This document shows positions 10,107-21,226 of a DNA stretch of 64,000 bases, in pieces. Made by a program: the position numbers and the translations under genes. Every line of letters begins with the position of its first letter. Position 1 is the stretch's first letter. The DNA is from Allolobophora icterica (taxonomy: Eukaryota; Annelida; Clitellata; Crassiclitellata; Lumbricidae), in the NCBI GenBank assembly GCA_963556255.1, contig OY744607.1, forward strand, positions 799,001-863,000, written 5' to 3'. Under the pieces are notes generated by a model. It had not been told where the DNA came from. It was given only the letters and a program-made list of their open reading frames with translations, and did not search any database.

Positions 10107-12354
10107 GCATGGACAACACTCACGGGTGCGGAACCACCAACCGGATCAACAGCTCATCGTCAAAGAGAATGGGACAGCTGCTGGATAAATAAGGTGTGGA
10201 CAACTTTGCACGAGTCTGCGAACAATGCACTGGACCGGGCTCGTCTCTTAACTTCTCGGGCACCACACGCAGGAGACTGGTTGCTAGCTCCGCCGGTTAC
10301 TGCATTGGGCCTCCGCTTGTCCGATGAAGTGATACGGATCGCGGTTGGAATAAGACTTGGAACGACTCTGTGCGAACCACATGTGTGTCAATGTGGCGAG
10401 AGAGTTGACGCCAGAGGACTCCACGGTCTTGTCTGCAGAAAAAACGCTGGCAGACATCAACGGCACAACATGCTCAACGATGTCATATGGAGATCGTTTG
10501 GAAGAGCAAATATCCCTTCTCAGAAGGAACCGTTAGGCCTCACCAGAGAGGACGGCAAGCGACCTGACGGCGTCACGCTTATCCCGTGGTCATGCGGAAG
10601 GTGCCTCACTTGGGATGTGACTGTTTCGAACACATATGCGGCGTCAGGTCTGGCTGTAACATCAACCGGAGCAGGTGAGGCCGCAAACCGGGCAGCCGCC
10701 GCCAAAAGATCCAAATACGAAACAATCACCCGAACACATGCTTTTGTAGCGGTTGCAGTAGAGACGAGTGGTGAATGGAGTTCGGAAGGATTGGATTTTG
10801 TGTTGGAACTGGGACGTAGGTTGACGGATTCAACTCAGGACACACTTGAGACAAGCTACCTGTTTCAGAGACTGTCGATAGCTGTCCAACGCGGGAATGC
10901 CATCTGCTTCTCATCGACCTTTTCACGATAAATTGTTCACTGTGTGACGCTGAGATGGCGCTCCAGATTATTTAATCATTATTGTTAAATAATAATAATA
11001 ATAATAATAATAATATAACCGACAACACAAAAATATTAAGAAACATACAACCAAATCAAGAAACTTACGACTGTAGCATGGACTTGAGGACATTCTTGTC
11101 TGTTGATAGCTTTGTCAGTTTTTCTTGTAGTTCCTGAGTTCTGTAGAAATAAAAATATAAACAGCCTCAAAATCTGAGACATTGAGAATAACTAGTAAAC
11201 TCTGTGCCACTTAAGGATTGCTTCATAGACTTTGCACAATGTTCCCATAAACCATTGGCTTCAAATCCACTTGAGTCTGCTAACAAAGTCCTTAAAACTA
11301 ACCTCACAGTCGGTTTTGGGTATGAAGTCTAACAACTGCAGTGGCAGTCCACTCCCTCGTTGCCTAACCTTCTGACAGTTAGCGTATTCAATATTCATTA
11401 TAGCAGAGTCTGCCAGGTGGTATGTGTGGAGCTGAAATTTTCTAAACAAATCTCTGCCTTGTCAGGTATTAGAACCCTGAACCTTACAACTGAAAGTGCA
11501 GCATGCTAACCTAGACTATCGCACACTCCTACTTGAATTCTGTAGAACCAAAATTAAATATAGACAACTTATGCGTATTGCGTACGAGTAATAAACAAAA
11601 TTAAAGAAACAGTGCTTAAGGGCAAGTCTCTGCAACTATTATCTGCGGGTACTAGTAGTAATAATAAGAACAGTAATAGTAATAATAACAGTAATATAAT
11701 ACCACCAAGCTTGAGAAAATGGTAGCTGACAACTTACCTATTAGGAGTAGAATTATCTTCTGTAACGGAATCTAGACCTAAGAACAGGTCAAGGTCAAAG
11801 GTCTTAAGTTCAAGAGTAACAAAACACATCTAAATACTCAGATGTATTGTATAGTAATGGTTTGAAACCAGAACTTAAATAATTCACATACACATCAAAT
11901 CTGTTACTTTTAACAAACTGATTTTAAATAATCAAAACTAAATTTCTGTAGTTTTCTAAGTTTAATCCCCTACAAGGTATGCATAAATACCACGTGCTTC
12001 AAACAATGGCCTCTTATACTGACGACGCCTTCAAACCAACATCAATCGCTCAACTGAAACGCTGTAGAATCAGATGAAGGTAATTCAAACCACTTTCTTA
12101 CTTACCTAACAAAAGCAGAAGATTAACTCACTTTTTATAGCATGCAACCGCGTTTTGTGTTGTTCGACCTCCGCTTCTAACCACTGCAGCGTCCGGTAAT
12201 AGTAGAGAACGGAATCATCTCGTGCCCCTTCTGATGACATGCGGCCACCAGCGCATGATGAGGTCGTTGTCTCATTTCTGCTTTCTTCGGAAGCTTCTTC
12301 CACGATTTGCTCCACGTCTGATTCCGGCAACTGATGACCCGAAACAGAAGCCAT
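7217..12354 (-). CDS. CENPH: Centromere protein H (CENP-H), eight exons
   Basis: Exons in transcript order are 12354-12132, 11777-11738, 11140-11069, 10020-9949, 9334-9271, 8556-8505, 8172-8070 and 7403-7217. All junctions are GT-AG and all phases agree, giving 813 nt, or 270 residues plus stop; human CENP-H has 247. The C-terminus VLQGLVFGSGLNWSED aligns with human QNLILGSKVNWAED. The preceding exons give ENWTLQSSLANLKEEC followed by VLRQETRELMYQLKQL, which align without gaps to the human ESWDLEEKLLDI region. Most of the protein is predicted coiled coil (TQELQEKLTKLSTDKNVL). In other animals CENP-H is a subunit of the CENP-H/I/K complex in the constitutive centromere-associated network at the inner kinetochore. 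The start ATG at 12354 has purine at -3 and G at +4. The sixth exon uses a weak GTCTGT donor, and reading through it would add a hydrophobic tail. A LINE 3' end lies in the intron 10021-11068, antisense. Confidence 0.87.
8600..8875 (+). mobile_element. Degenerate LINE 3' end
   Basis: Ends with GAGGCGCCATATAAATTTTC followed by a GAATGAATGAA tail, the plus-strand version of the GGCGCTATATAAATT...(GAAT)n end seen in LINE 3' fragments elsewhere in the window. The upstream part is too decayed to read. It lies in a CENP-H intron. Confidence 0.4.
10066..11016 (+). mobile_element. 5'-truncated LINE with endonuclease-like C-terminal domain, inside an (AAT)n tract
   Basis: One frame is open from the left (AAT)n tract through to the stop at 10931 (the ATG at 10194 is internal). 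It encodes the C-terminal part of a non-LTR retrotransposon polyprotein. Visible are a zinc-binding-like C-x-C-x9-H-x3-C (CQCGERVDARGLHGLVC), then GRHQRH, then EPLGLTREDGKRPDG and WDVTVSNTYA. RPD followed by a later D/E fits the restriction-like endonuclease (PD-(D/E)xK) of R2/R4-type elements. No polymerase domain remains. The left flank is (AAT)n at 10066-10100 and the right flank is (AAT)n at 10986-11014 in the same orientation, so the element seems to have inserted into a pre-existing (AAT)n microsatellite. It sits antisense in a CENP-H intron. Family assignment is from memory of similar invertebrate proteins. Confidence 0.75.
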
Positions 12355-13868
12355 TTCTCAGTCGCCACGTCCTTGATTACTGTTGCAATGAAACGCCAAA
12401 TGCCCGATCAGATTCCCGTGTTTCAATAAATTTGCATCAATGTACTATTAATCTGTACTTAGATTGTTTTGGTTTGAAAACCTTGGCTTCGCTGCATTCA
12501 TCATAGATAACAACGCCAAATCTCCACTTACATCTAGGGAACAAGTATAGTAATCAACACAGGCTTCTCGTCCAGTTCCTCTCCCTTCACTGCAAACTGA
12601 TGCACAAGCCACGTGAGGCGCTAAATAATTTCGAGCTTGCATTAGCATTAACATTTAAAAAATTATAAAAGTACACCTGTGATCATCATATAAATACAAA
12701 TTTCTTACTTGCAATTATGCAGTGAGTTGACGCCTCAACTCAAGCATTTTCTATATGGACTTAGTAAACAAGACGTTTAAAGAAATAAGTTTACAGTAAA
12801 TAATTAGCTTTTCACCGCCAACTTCTGCAACCAAAATCGATTTCCGCCCGTGAATTTATCTAGCACTATGATACACTTACCATCGCAGAAACACGATTTG
12901 TTATTTATCTTAAGAATATAAGCAATATTTAACAAGCTGGCAGATTTTAAATCACTTAAGTAATACTATGTCACCTAAATCCTAAAAAAAGTAAATTACT
13001 ACAATATTTTATCTGTAAAATTTTGAATGCCACAATTAAGTGGCATAACTAGGCTGCATAATTATGATAATCTGCAACATTCTAACATTTCCCATACTAA
13101 CTATTTAATCACTATTTAAGACAGCTTTTGAACATTTATCTAATCATCTTAAGACGTATACCTCTTTATAAGATCAATTAGATCGCCATATTGAGCGCCC
13201 TTGTGAGGATATGAAGGCGCTATATAAGTAGATAAATAAGTAAGTACACACTTCAAGGTGCTTCTACGAGAGCACACCAGAAAGTGTGTTAATTCTTTGG
13301 TACAATCAAACAACTTTAAATCAAAAATTACATTTCTATACCGTATTTTGAAGTCAAAACTTTGTCAACGAACTGCTTTACAGCATTCAAGGTAGGGCCT
13401 ATAACGCAGACAACTAAGTAAGTAAGTAAGTAAGTATATTCTTTAATGAACCGCCTGCAAACGCACTGCGGCTAACAGACATGTTGTGCACAAAAACTAG
13501 TCACTGTAGCCTTACACGCGTTCTTTGTAAAACAAATCTATAGTCCTTAGAAATTTGAGTTAGGTCAATACGAGGTAACCCACTCAGAGAATAAAAATGT
13601 GAACGCTTTTTGTTCATTTTTTCTATATTTACAAGTGTTGACGAATTGAAGCATAGCGCTATATAATTAGTTATCGTGACGCTTTGCTTCTTGAAAACAA
13701 AAGCATCGAATGAAAACGCTAAACAAGCAGAAGACAGGAATGAATTTCAACCGGAATTTAATTAAGAACAAAATTAATGCTTTTACGAAGATAGTTTACA
13801 ATCAACGAACGTCGTCTGAAATCTTTATTTCATGCTGAATAGCAATAATTAAACGTTAAACAAAAACA
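12355..13868. promoter_or_regulatory. Shared upstream region of CENP-H and VAMP
   Basis: The start codons of CENP-H (minus, 12354) and the VAMP gene (plus, 13869) face away from each other across this 1.5-kb AT-rich interval. No TATA box or clear element could be fixed. A LINE-type end (AAGGCGCTATATAAGTAGA plus AAGTAAGTA) lies at about 13210-13256, and a short GTAA run at 13412-13436. Confidence 0.4.
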
Positions 13869-16800
13869 ATGACGGAGGAGTCAGACGATGCTCAGATTTG
13901 GTCTCCACCGGATGAAGATGATCCAAGGCCGATGAAAGAGAAAGGCCAGAATACGCTTAAGTGAGTTTTGACTCTTCTTCTTATTGTGCACTTCTGTTGA
14001 ACCTTTGCATGAATACACGATCACAAATGGACAGCGGATCAGTGACGAATCCATAAGTTTACCGGAAAAAGGAGGGGGTTAACGACGAGGATGTCGTGGC
14101 GAACAGATCTAAAAGACGATGATTGAACTACATGGATTCCCAGGTGCAGTGGTTTATGGAGTTCACACTTAGGTCCAGCAAATTACGGTTATTATTACGC
14201 CATTAGGGCGTCACTATAGGCCTATTTAAAGATGTAGTTCTGCATCTCTGCATCTCTAGTGTGGGGGCCACTCAAATACATGTATGTGACATCCGATTAT
14301 AAACTAAAACTATTTTATAACCCTGAAACAAAATCCTGATTTTATATTTTGCTTTTCTCTGCACTTTACTCTATAGTCCTGAGAAATGAAATGTTTGTGG
14401 GCTTTAGAGTGAACCTGAATGAATTTTGAATCAATGTTTTTCAATCTATGCAAAACTTCTGTTGGGCTAGCTGTGACACATGTTTCTGTTTCATTCTGTT
14501 CTGATCGCAGTCAAGAGAACGAAAAGAGTCGATTGTCAAATACAACAAAGACGCAATCTGCAAAGTTCGTACACACGCAGGCACAAGTCGATGCCGTGAG
14601 GTTCTTTGAACTTCTTTCAATCGATCGGTCCTGTCTCAAAAAGATGATCAGTTTAGTGGGACTCTGACCAAGACCTTAAAGCAAAACTTAGAGTCATTAA
14701 TTGTTGCCATGTCTATTAAAGAGTAGTGCTATATAAATCTATGGAAAGAGTCAGTGGCGCTGACCAGTGACCACTAAGCTGTATCATTGTACAGGTGCAG
14801 AATTCCTGTTCATGTTCATCAAAGAATTAGTTTCAAATTGGGGCTCATAGTTTGTAAATCTTTGAACTCTGTCCAGCCACAATACTTAAAATCAGTTCTT
14901 ATTCCCCAGACTTATCATCATTCACTGGGGTCATCTGATTATCTTTGTATGGTCATACCTAAATCAAGAACCCCTCTAGGTGAACGAGTTTTTTCAGTTG
15001 TTGGACCTACTTTTTGCAACTCTCTCCCTGCACTAGTCTTGTGCGCTCTGCTCCGTCGCTTGTGTCATTTCGTTCTGAACTTAAGAATTACCTCTGTAAA
15101 ATTGCTTATCCACCATAGGCTGCCTCTCTGTCTTACGGACTGATCTTCTGGATATTGATCTGATTTAATACGGCTTGGTTTTGGTGTGCCATCGGTTGAA
15201 GCAATTGTGTAATTCAGTGCATATTTTAAGGAATTTTGACTACTGGGACAAAATCTTAAGTAATGTTCACAAACTTACAACTTTTTGACTTTTTCTAAAA
15301 AAATTTCAAAATTCATCTCCGAAAAAAGTTGATGACCTTTTTTTTTTTTTTTTTTTTTTTTAGTCATCACCTTCTTTTATAACTTTTCTCGGGTCTCCCA
15401 ACCAATAACAAGGGGTCATTCAACAATAATGTCATACCTTTCTCATCATACTACTGGGACAAATCTTTAAATTCTTCCAACATTTGTCCCACTAGTTGTA
15501 CTTTATACATACATTGCCTGGGACAAATCGCTCTGACTACTGGGACAAATCCTAAGACTACTGGGACATTTGTCCCATTAGTTATACAGTTAAAATATGC
15601 CCTGGTGTAATTAGACACCAGCGCAATAGAACTTACTACTTACTACTTACAATTTCAATTTACTGAACTCTGCAGTGTAAAACGTCAATGTCAGACCTAC
15701 AATTACTGCAGATTAGCTGCGGACTGCTCATCAGAATTTTTTTAGCACTTCAAGAGCTTAGCTGGAAGATTAAGACAGTGTGGGCAAGCACATGACTGTC
15801 ATTTCCATTAAAACTGGACCATGCCTTAGAGGTAGAACAGGAGCCACATCGATGCTACATACCTAACTCTGATTTAACTAAGCACTGCTGAATGAGCTAG
15901 TCTCTCGTCAACAGGTTTTGTGTGCTGCCGTCTGCTGAGAAAGCTGAGAAATTTTATAAACCTACAAAACATTACAGTTGTGTAGTTACAGTAACACTGC
16001 TACTAACCTTTTTCCTTGTTTTAATATGCATTGTTTGTGGTTTTGCTAAGGTTTGATTGTCTGCTGGTTTTCAGATAACGAACATCATGAGGTTCAATAT
16101 CGATAAAGTCATGGAAAGAGACAAGGCGTTACATGAACTCGTCTCCAGAGCAGGTCTCAGGAAATTAATAATAATAATAGTAAAAATAATAGTAATAATA
16201 GTTATAATAGTAATAATAATAATAATAATAATAATAGTAGGCCCTCATAATAATAGTCATAATAGTATAGTAGTAATAATAGTAATAATAATATAATAAT
16301 AATAGTAATCAATAATCATAGTAATAATAATAGTAATAGTCTATTATGAGTTTGTTGGGTTTATGAGAAAAATTAATAGTAGGCCTTATAATAATTCGTA
16401 ATTTTTCAACAATTTTTAACAATTTCCATTTTCCAGAACCATTTTACATCTTGAGGGATCATAGAATAGGCCTACCTTAGGAAAAGCAATAAAAGTAGTT
16501 ATACAAATACTAATAATAACAGTATAATCATGATTATAATAATAATAATAAAAGCAAATTAAATAATAGGTCATATTAATAATATTCTAATGATAATTGC
16601 CGAATTCTAAGTTGTAGGATCTGAGTCTGTGTATAACATAAGGTATTTGTCTCTAATAGACTTCTAGTGCATTGTGGTAGGCTACCCTTTGTGTGCACTG
16701 GACAAATTATGATGCTCAGCTCTATGGATATAGAAGTAGAAGAAGAAAAACAGTCCCTTATGCTATCCCTGAGGCAGCCATAGGTATGAAGTAACTACCG

Positions 16801-18780
16801 ACTTCATTTTCTTAGCCTCGGCATATGGGGAGGTGGCCAGTCCTCTTCTTCACCGTCTCATCTTCCCACAGACAGTGTACGGTCTGTGTACTCATTATAG
16901 CTGAGTTGGCTATGGGGTGAAGGTGGAGCAGAAGTCTCGAACCAAATTTCTGCTCTGGCAGGGATTTGAACCCCGACCTCTCGATTGACATTCAAGCATG
17001 CTAACCACTACACTACCGAGCATATTGTCCATTTTGGAATTTCAGGACACTTTGAGCAAGTCCTTAATGTGCTTAGCATGACCTGCTTACACTTGTCATT
17101 TTTTCTATTTGAATAATTTATTTGCTTATTATTTTTTACTACTAATTCATCTGAGCATGAACTTGTACCCATCATGTATTTGCCATGTTGCTTGATTTAC
17201 ACCTAACAGGCTAACACCTGTTTGGTTTTTGTGGTGCAGATAATCTGGATGAGGCGGCCGGTGCGTTTAAGAGCACTGCGGGTAAACTGAAAAATACCAT
17301 GTGGTGGAAAGACTTCAAGGTATATACCTACCTCCAACAGCAACGTCATATGTTAGCCATTTGGAATAAATATCAATAATATTAATGATTATAATAATAA
17401 CTGATAATAATAATAATTAATAATAATAAATGATGCGGAATAATAATAATTATTAATAATTAATTAATTATGAGAATAAAAATAATAATAGTTACCATCT
17501 AAGCGCTCTAACCAATCGGCTACCATGCCTCACTTGAGATGTGATGTATGTTCGTTGTGTTTTGCAGATGACGCTCATTTTCATCATCGTTGGTGTAGTC
17601 GTGGTAATTATAATAGTAGGTAAGTCGTTGCTTATCTGTGTAATGTTAGAATGGAGCTCTAGAAGTTGTCTCAAGATATCAGATTGGTTGTGAGCTTGAC
17701 GTTTTCACCCGGTATTTTCCAGTTGTCCAAACGTTGGTCCTTTTCCAGTTGTTCAAACGTTGGTCTTTTTCCAGTTGTCCAAACGTTGGTTCCTTTTCTA
17801 ATTGTCCAAACGTTGGTTCCTTTTCTAGTTGTCCTAACGTTGGTTCCTTTTCCAGTTGTCCAAACATTGGTTCCTTTCCAGTTTTCCAAACGTTGGTTCC
17901 TTTCCCAGTTGCCCAAACGTTGGTTCCTTTCCAGCTTTCCAAACGGATATTTTTCCAGTTGTTCAAACGTTGGTTCCTTTTTGAGTTGTCCAAACGTTGG
18001 TTCCTTTTCCAGTTGTCCAAACGTTGGTTCCTTTTCTAGTTGTCCAAACATTGGTTCCTTTCCAGTTTTCCAAACGTTGGTTCCTTTCTCAGATGCCCAA
18101 ACGTTGGTTCTTTTCCAGCTTTCCAAACGGATCCTTTTCCAGTTGTCCAAACGTTGGTTTCTTTTCAAGTTGTCCAAACGTTCGTTCCTTTTCTAGTTGT
18201 CCAAGCATTGGTTCCTTTCCAGTTTTCCAAACGTTGGTTCCTTTCCCAGTTGCCCAAACGATGGTTCCTTTCCCAGTTGCCCAAACGATGATTCCTTTCC
18301 AGCTTTCCAAACGGATCCTTTTCCAGTTGTTCAAACGTTGGTTCCGTTTCTAGTTGTCCAAACGTTGGTTCCGTTTCTAGTTGTTCAAACGTTGATTCCT
18401 TTTCCAGTTTTTCTAAAGTCGACATTGGTTCCTTTAGGGCATGCTTTCTTTGTTCTGTGCTTTCGTGTTGGAAGTCATTGACCGACCTGATCTGGTCGAG
18501 ATACTTCTGTAGAGCGGAGATCACATGGCGAGAGGTCGATCAATAGGCGCTTCACAGCAGAAGAACCATCAGACATTGTATTCGTCGGTAATCTTCTCGG
18601 AAGGGCCAGTCAACAGCGAGGAGGTCACGGGGAGACTCCTCAAGGACATACCGGCGGCTGCTGCATAGCATTAACACCCGGCCCACCGTTGTTTGTTTTG
18701 TATGTTCTATCCGTCCAGCTATATGCTAAACACCCAGACAGCCTTCAGTTCACTTCTCTTCGTCCGTCCATCCATCCGTC

Positions 18781-18853
<73 letters not shown>

Positions 18854-19452
18854 GTCTGTCCATCTGTCCGTCCGTTTATTCGTCCCTCTGGTTTGCCTGC
18901 CTGTTAGTGTGTCTGTCCGTCCATCCTTCTGATGTTGTATTTGATCGTCTGCGTGTCTGTCCGTCTGCCTGTTTGTGCGTGTTCGTCTGTCCTTCCGTCT
19001 GTTTGTCCGTGTGTCTATCTCTTCGTCTGTCTGTGTGTGTGTCGGCGCTTGAGGCCGTTGTCCGATATCTTGGCGTCAACAACTTAAGCATATCAGTGCG
19101 AGAAGACCATAACCAGCTTTTCTTGAGCAGGTTGTGCAGGGCGCTCGCACTTCGTCTGTCTGTCTGTCTGTCTCTCCGTCTGTCTGTCTGGCTGTCTCGC
19201 TGTGTCTCCGTCGGGGAATATGGTCGCATTAATTTCGTAGTCAGACCGAATAATGATAGATACTATAATGCTGTAATGGCGTCAGGAAAGTAATGAAAAG
19301 TTTCATCATCATCATCATCGTCGTCGTCGTCGTCGTCATCATCATCGATTAGCCAGTTAGTCAGTCAGTCAGTCAGTCAGTCAGTCAGTCAGTCAGTATG
19401 TATGTATGTATGTATGTATGTATGTATGTATGTATGTATGTATGTATGTATG

Positions 19453-19483
<31 letters not shown>

Positions 19484-19765
19484 TTATGCATGTACCGTAT
19501 GTATGAGGCAATTGAAAATTAGGGTACACAGGCCAGCGGTTTGAAACCTAGCGCTTTGAGTTAAAGGCCAACCATGAGCCATTCAGCCAACATGTGACTT
19601 TATCAGTTTAAATGGGAAAATTCGACGGATTGAAGGAAGATTGAATGTCCTTATTGTTTCAGTTTTCTTAATATTTCATTTCAAATGACAGTCGTCGGAC
19701 ATCTCCTCGGCAGCGAAATATATCCCCAGTTATTGAGTAAGTCTCTTTTCGTATCTACTCAGTAA
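13869..19765 (+). CDS. R-SNARE of the VAMP/synaptobrevin family
   Basis: Exons 13869-13960, 14511-14595, 16075-16153, 17240-17319 and 17568-17619 join in frame with GT-AG introns. The product starts MTEESDDAQIWSPPDEDDP (acidic) and continues into a full R-SNARE motif: HTQAQVDA, ITNIMRFNIDKVMERDKALH, ELVSRADNLDEAAGAFKSTA. The zero-layer Arg is in MERD. Then come the juxtamembrane MWWKDFK (as in VAMP2 YWWKNLK) and the membrane anchor MTLIFIIVGVVVVIIIV. VAMPs sit on vesicles and pair with syntaxin and SNAP-25-type SNAREs to drive fusion. A last exon is less certain: 19692-19765 (phase-compatible, after ACAG) would add VVGHLLGSEIYPQLLSKSLF and a stop at 19763, or could end at 19736 before GTAAGT. 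I cannot tell which VAMP paralogue this is. Confidence 0.88.
14785..15150 (+). mobile_element. LINE 3' fragment
   Basis: A degenerate plus-strand frame reads QRISFKLGLIVCKSLNSVQP and then RVFSVVGPTFCNSLPALV, the typical end of a non-LTR reverse transcriptase ORF. It is 5'-truncated and lies in a VAMP intron. Confidence 0.7.
15158..15655 (-). mobile_element. SINE family 3 body, split by a hAT insertion
   Basis: The plus strand reads CGGCTTGGTTTTGGTGTGCC and later TTAGACACCAGCGCAATAGA. The same two segments are contiguous in the family 3 copy at 40985-41180 (CAGCTTGGTTTTGGTTTGCC then TTAGACACCGGCGCGATATG). Here they are separated by the element 15215-15604. The tRNA-like head is missing. Confidence 0.6.
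15215..15604. mobile_element. Non-autonomous hAT-type element, 390 bp
   Basis: The terminal inverted repeats are CAGTGCATATTTTAA at the left and TTAAAATATGCCCTG at the right (one mismatch). They are flanked by an exact 8-bp duplication GTGTAATT (15207-15214 and 15605-15612). The interior has several copies of ACTACTGGGACAAAT in direct and inverted form, and a poly-T run at 15340-15361. There is no transposase frame. It is inserted in a family 3 SINE. Confidence 0.85.
16160..16350. repeat. (AAT/AGT)n microsatellite
   Basis: Imperfect run of AATAATAGT units in the VAMP intron directly after exon 3. Similar AAT runs continue in patches to about 16560. Confidence 0.8.
16735..17025 (-). mobile_element. 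SINE family 1, near full length
   Basis: On the minus strand the head reads GTAGTGTAGTGGTTAGCATG (A box) and GGTTCAAATCCC (B box). It is followed by the family body ending in CATATGCCGAGGCTAAGAAA and a CTTCATACCTATGGCTGCC-like tail. The family also has copies at 26440, 30885, 39145, 40153, 40790, 50594, 51975 and 57878. It lies in a VAMP intron. Confidence 0.85.
17380..17535. repeat. (AAT)n tract joined to a family 2 SINE head remnant
   Basis: AATAATAAT patches are followed by TAAGCGCTCTAACCAATCGG, the minus-strand tRNA-like head of SINE family 2, immediately upstream of the VAMP membrane-anchor exon. Confidence 0.6.
17721..18425. repeat. 27-bp minisatellite (CCAAACGTTGGTTCC)
   Basis: About 25 units of roughly 27 bp carry GTTGTCCAAACGTTGG and TTCCTTTTCCA. 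Several frames stay open on both strands because most units lack stops; the resulting Phe/Pro/Val- or Asn/Trp/Lys-rich frames are not treated as genes. It lies about 100 bp after the VAMP membrane-anchor exon. Confidence 0.9.
18426..18690. other. Gene-free stretch
   Basis: GC-balanced sequence with no recognised family. It could be a decayed mobile element. Confidence 0.35.
18770..19500. repeat. Cluster of (GTCT)n, (CGT)n, (AGTC)n and (GTAT)n microsatellites
   Basis: (GTCT)n at about 18780-18855 and 19150-19195, (CAT/CGT)n at about 19302-19345, (AGTC)n at 19358-19396 and (GTAT)n at 19395-19482. Frames through it are Cys/Leu/Ser/Val-rich repeat artefacts. Confidence 0.9.
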
Positions 19766-20040
19766 GTCATTTAACCATTTCTCCATCTATTCAGTAAGAC
19801 ATTAAAAATTTATCCTTCTGTTCATTAAATCTCCTCAAAATTCTTCCCTTATTCATTAAGTCATTTAAACATTTCTCCATCTATACAGTAAATCTCAACA
19901 ATTCATCACCTGTTCAAAGGCTCCCCTAAACATTGCTTGATCTATTCAGTAAGTCTCTTAAATATTTTCGTATCTCTTCAGTAACTCATTCAACATTGCG
20001 TTCATTGCGTCATTTACAGAAATCTCCTCAGCAGTTGTTT
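19737..20040. repeat. Degenerate TTCAGTAAGTC-type tandem repeat
   Basis: About eight imperfect units of 35-45 bp, each ending in ATTCAGTAAGTC or ATTCATTAAGTC. It directly follows the possible last VAMP exon. Confidence 0.6.
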
Positions 20041-20106
20041 ACATATTAAGTATAGGCTACATACATATTCAGTATCCTAGACATACCTCCATTATTTTAT
20101 TCAATG

Positions 20107-20288
<182 letters not shown>

Positions 20289-20524
20289 GAAGGAGGTTTT
20301 CAACGGAGTGAGTGGATTCGTGGAGCGTGCGTTTAGCTTGTGCGTGGGTGGAAGCGAAAGGGTGAAGGTTGTCGGAAGCCTCTTCTTCTGTTGGCAAACC
20401 TTCGCTAATGGAAGAGCATTTTGTGCCGTTCCGACAGAGACGAATGCCAGACCAGACAAGAGGAGCATCCCGCGATTGATGAATTCCACGTAGAAACCCT
20501 CTAGCACTGCATCCGCCCAATGGT

Positions 20525-20647
20525 TGCCATGAATACATGTAGACCCAGTCACACAATGGTATTCACTGTCTGCTGCCAGCTTACAGACAGACATCGCCAG
20601 TAAATTCGAGCGTCCGACTCCAACAAAAAACACAAAGAACAAAAAAC
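20525..20647 (-). repeat. Left arm of a 123-bp inverted repeat
   Basis: This arm is the reverse complement of 21227-21349. Both arms encode the same start, MFFVFFVGVGRSNLLAMSVC, read inward from the centre. The spacer is about 580 bp and contains a family B repeat. Confidence 0.85.
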
Positions 20648-20734
20648 TGAATGGGAATGAATGTAAATTTACCTTTAGATAACATTACACGCACAGGTGG
20701 TGTTGAAACAGGAAGGGGCTGAGCATCTTCTATA

Positions 20735-20995
20735 ACTGGATCGTAATCGTAATCGTAAACTTCAAATTTCTACAGCTCCACTTGAAAGATATAGAATTAG
20801 GAATTGAATAAAAAGCACAGGGTATCAGCATATTTACGAGCGCTGAGTCGAGTCAGAGGGGTTGTCCAGAAAGTTGTCATCAAGACCTAGATCGAGAGCA
20901 AATTGTAGCGGTTGTCAGAGAGACCAGAGAGGGGAGGCAGAACAGCTGCTAAGGCAGGTTTCGCTTTAAGTCGATAAAGATTGTAAGGCGTAGGT
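20735..20995 (+). repeat. Interspersed repeat family B
   Basis: Starts with GTAATCGTAATCGTAAAC and carries TTTACGAGCGCTGAGTC, GGGGTTGTCCAG and a GAGGCAGAACAGCTGCTAAG segment that also appears in the longer copy at 27785-28180. Confidence 0.65.
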
Positions 20996-21226
20996 CGGAT
21001 GCTCATTCTGATGTTTATGTTTATGTTTATATTCGTTTATGTTTATATTCGTTTAATGAAACAACAGACATAACGCTGTAGGTGTACAAGGAAGTGAATT
21101 AAAATTGTTAATTGTTAATAATAGCTTAGTAAGAGTTAGAAAATAACATTCTAGATATGAAGTTTCGAGAGTCTTTATCTGGTAGATTAAAATTGTGAGG
21201 ACGATTTCTTAAGGAGTTTTTTTGGT

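Noticed and set aside
17666..18524. Several overlapping frames of 80-176 codons on both strands (FPVVQTLVPF and NWKGTNVWTT types)
   Set aside because: All come from the 27-bp minisatellite, which is open in several frames at once; no frame is favoured.
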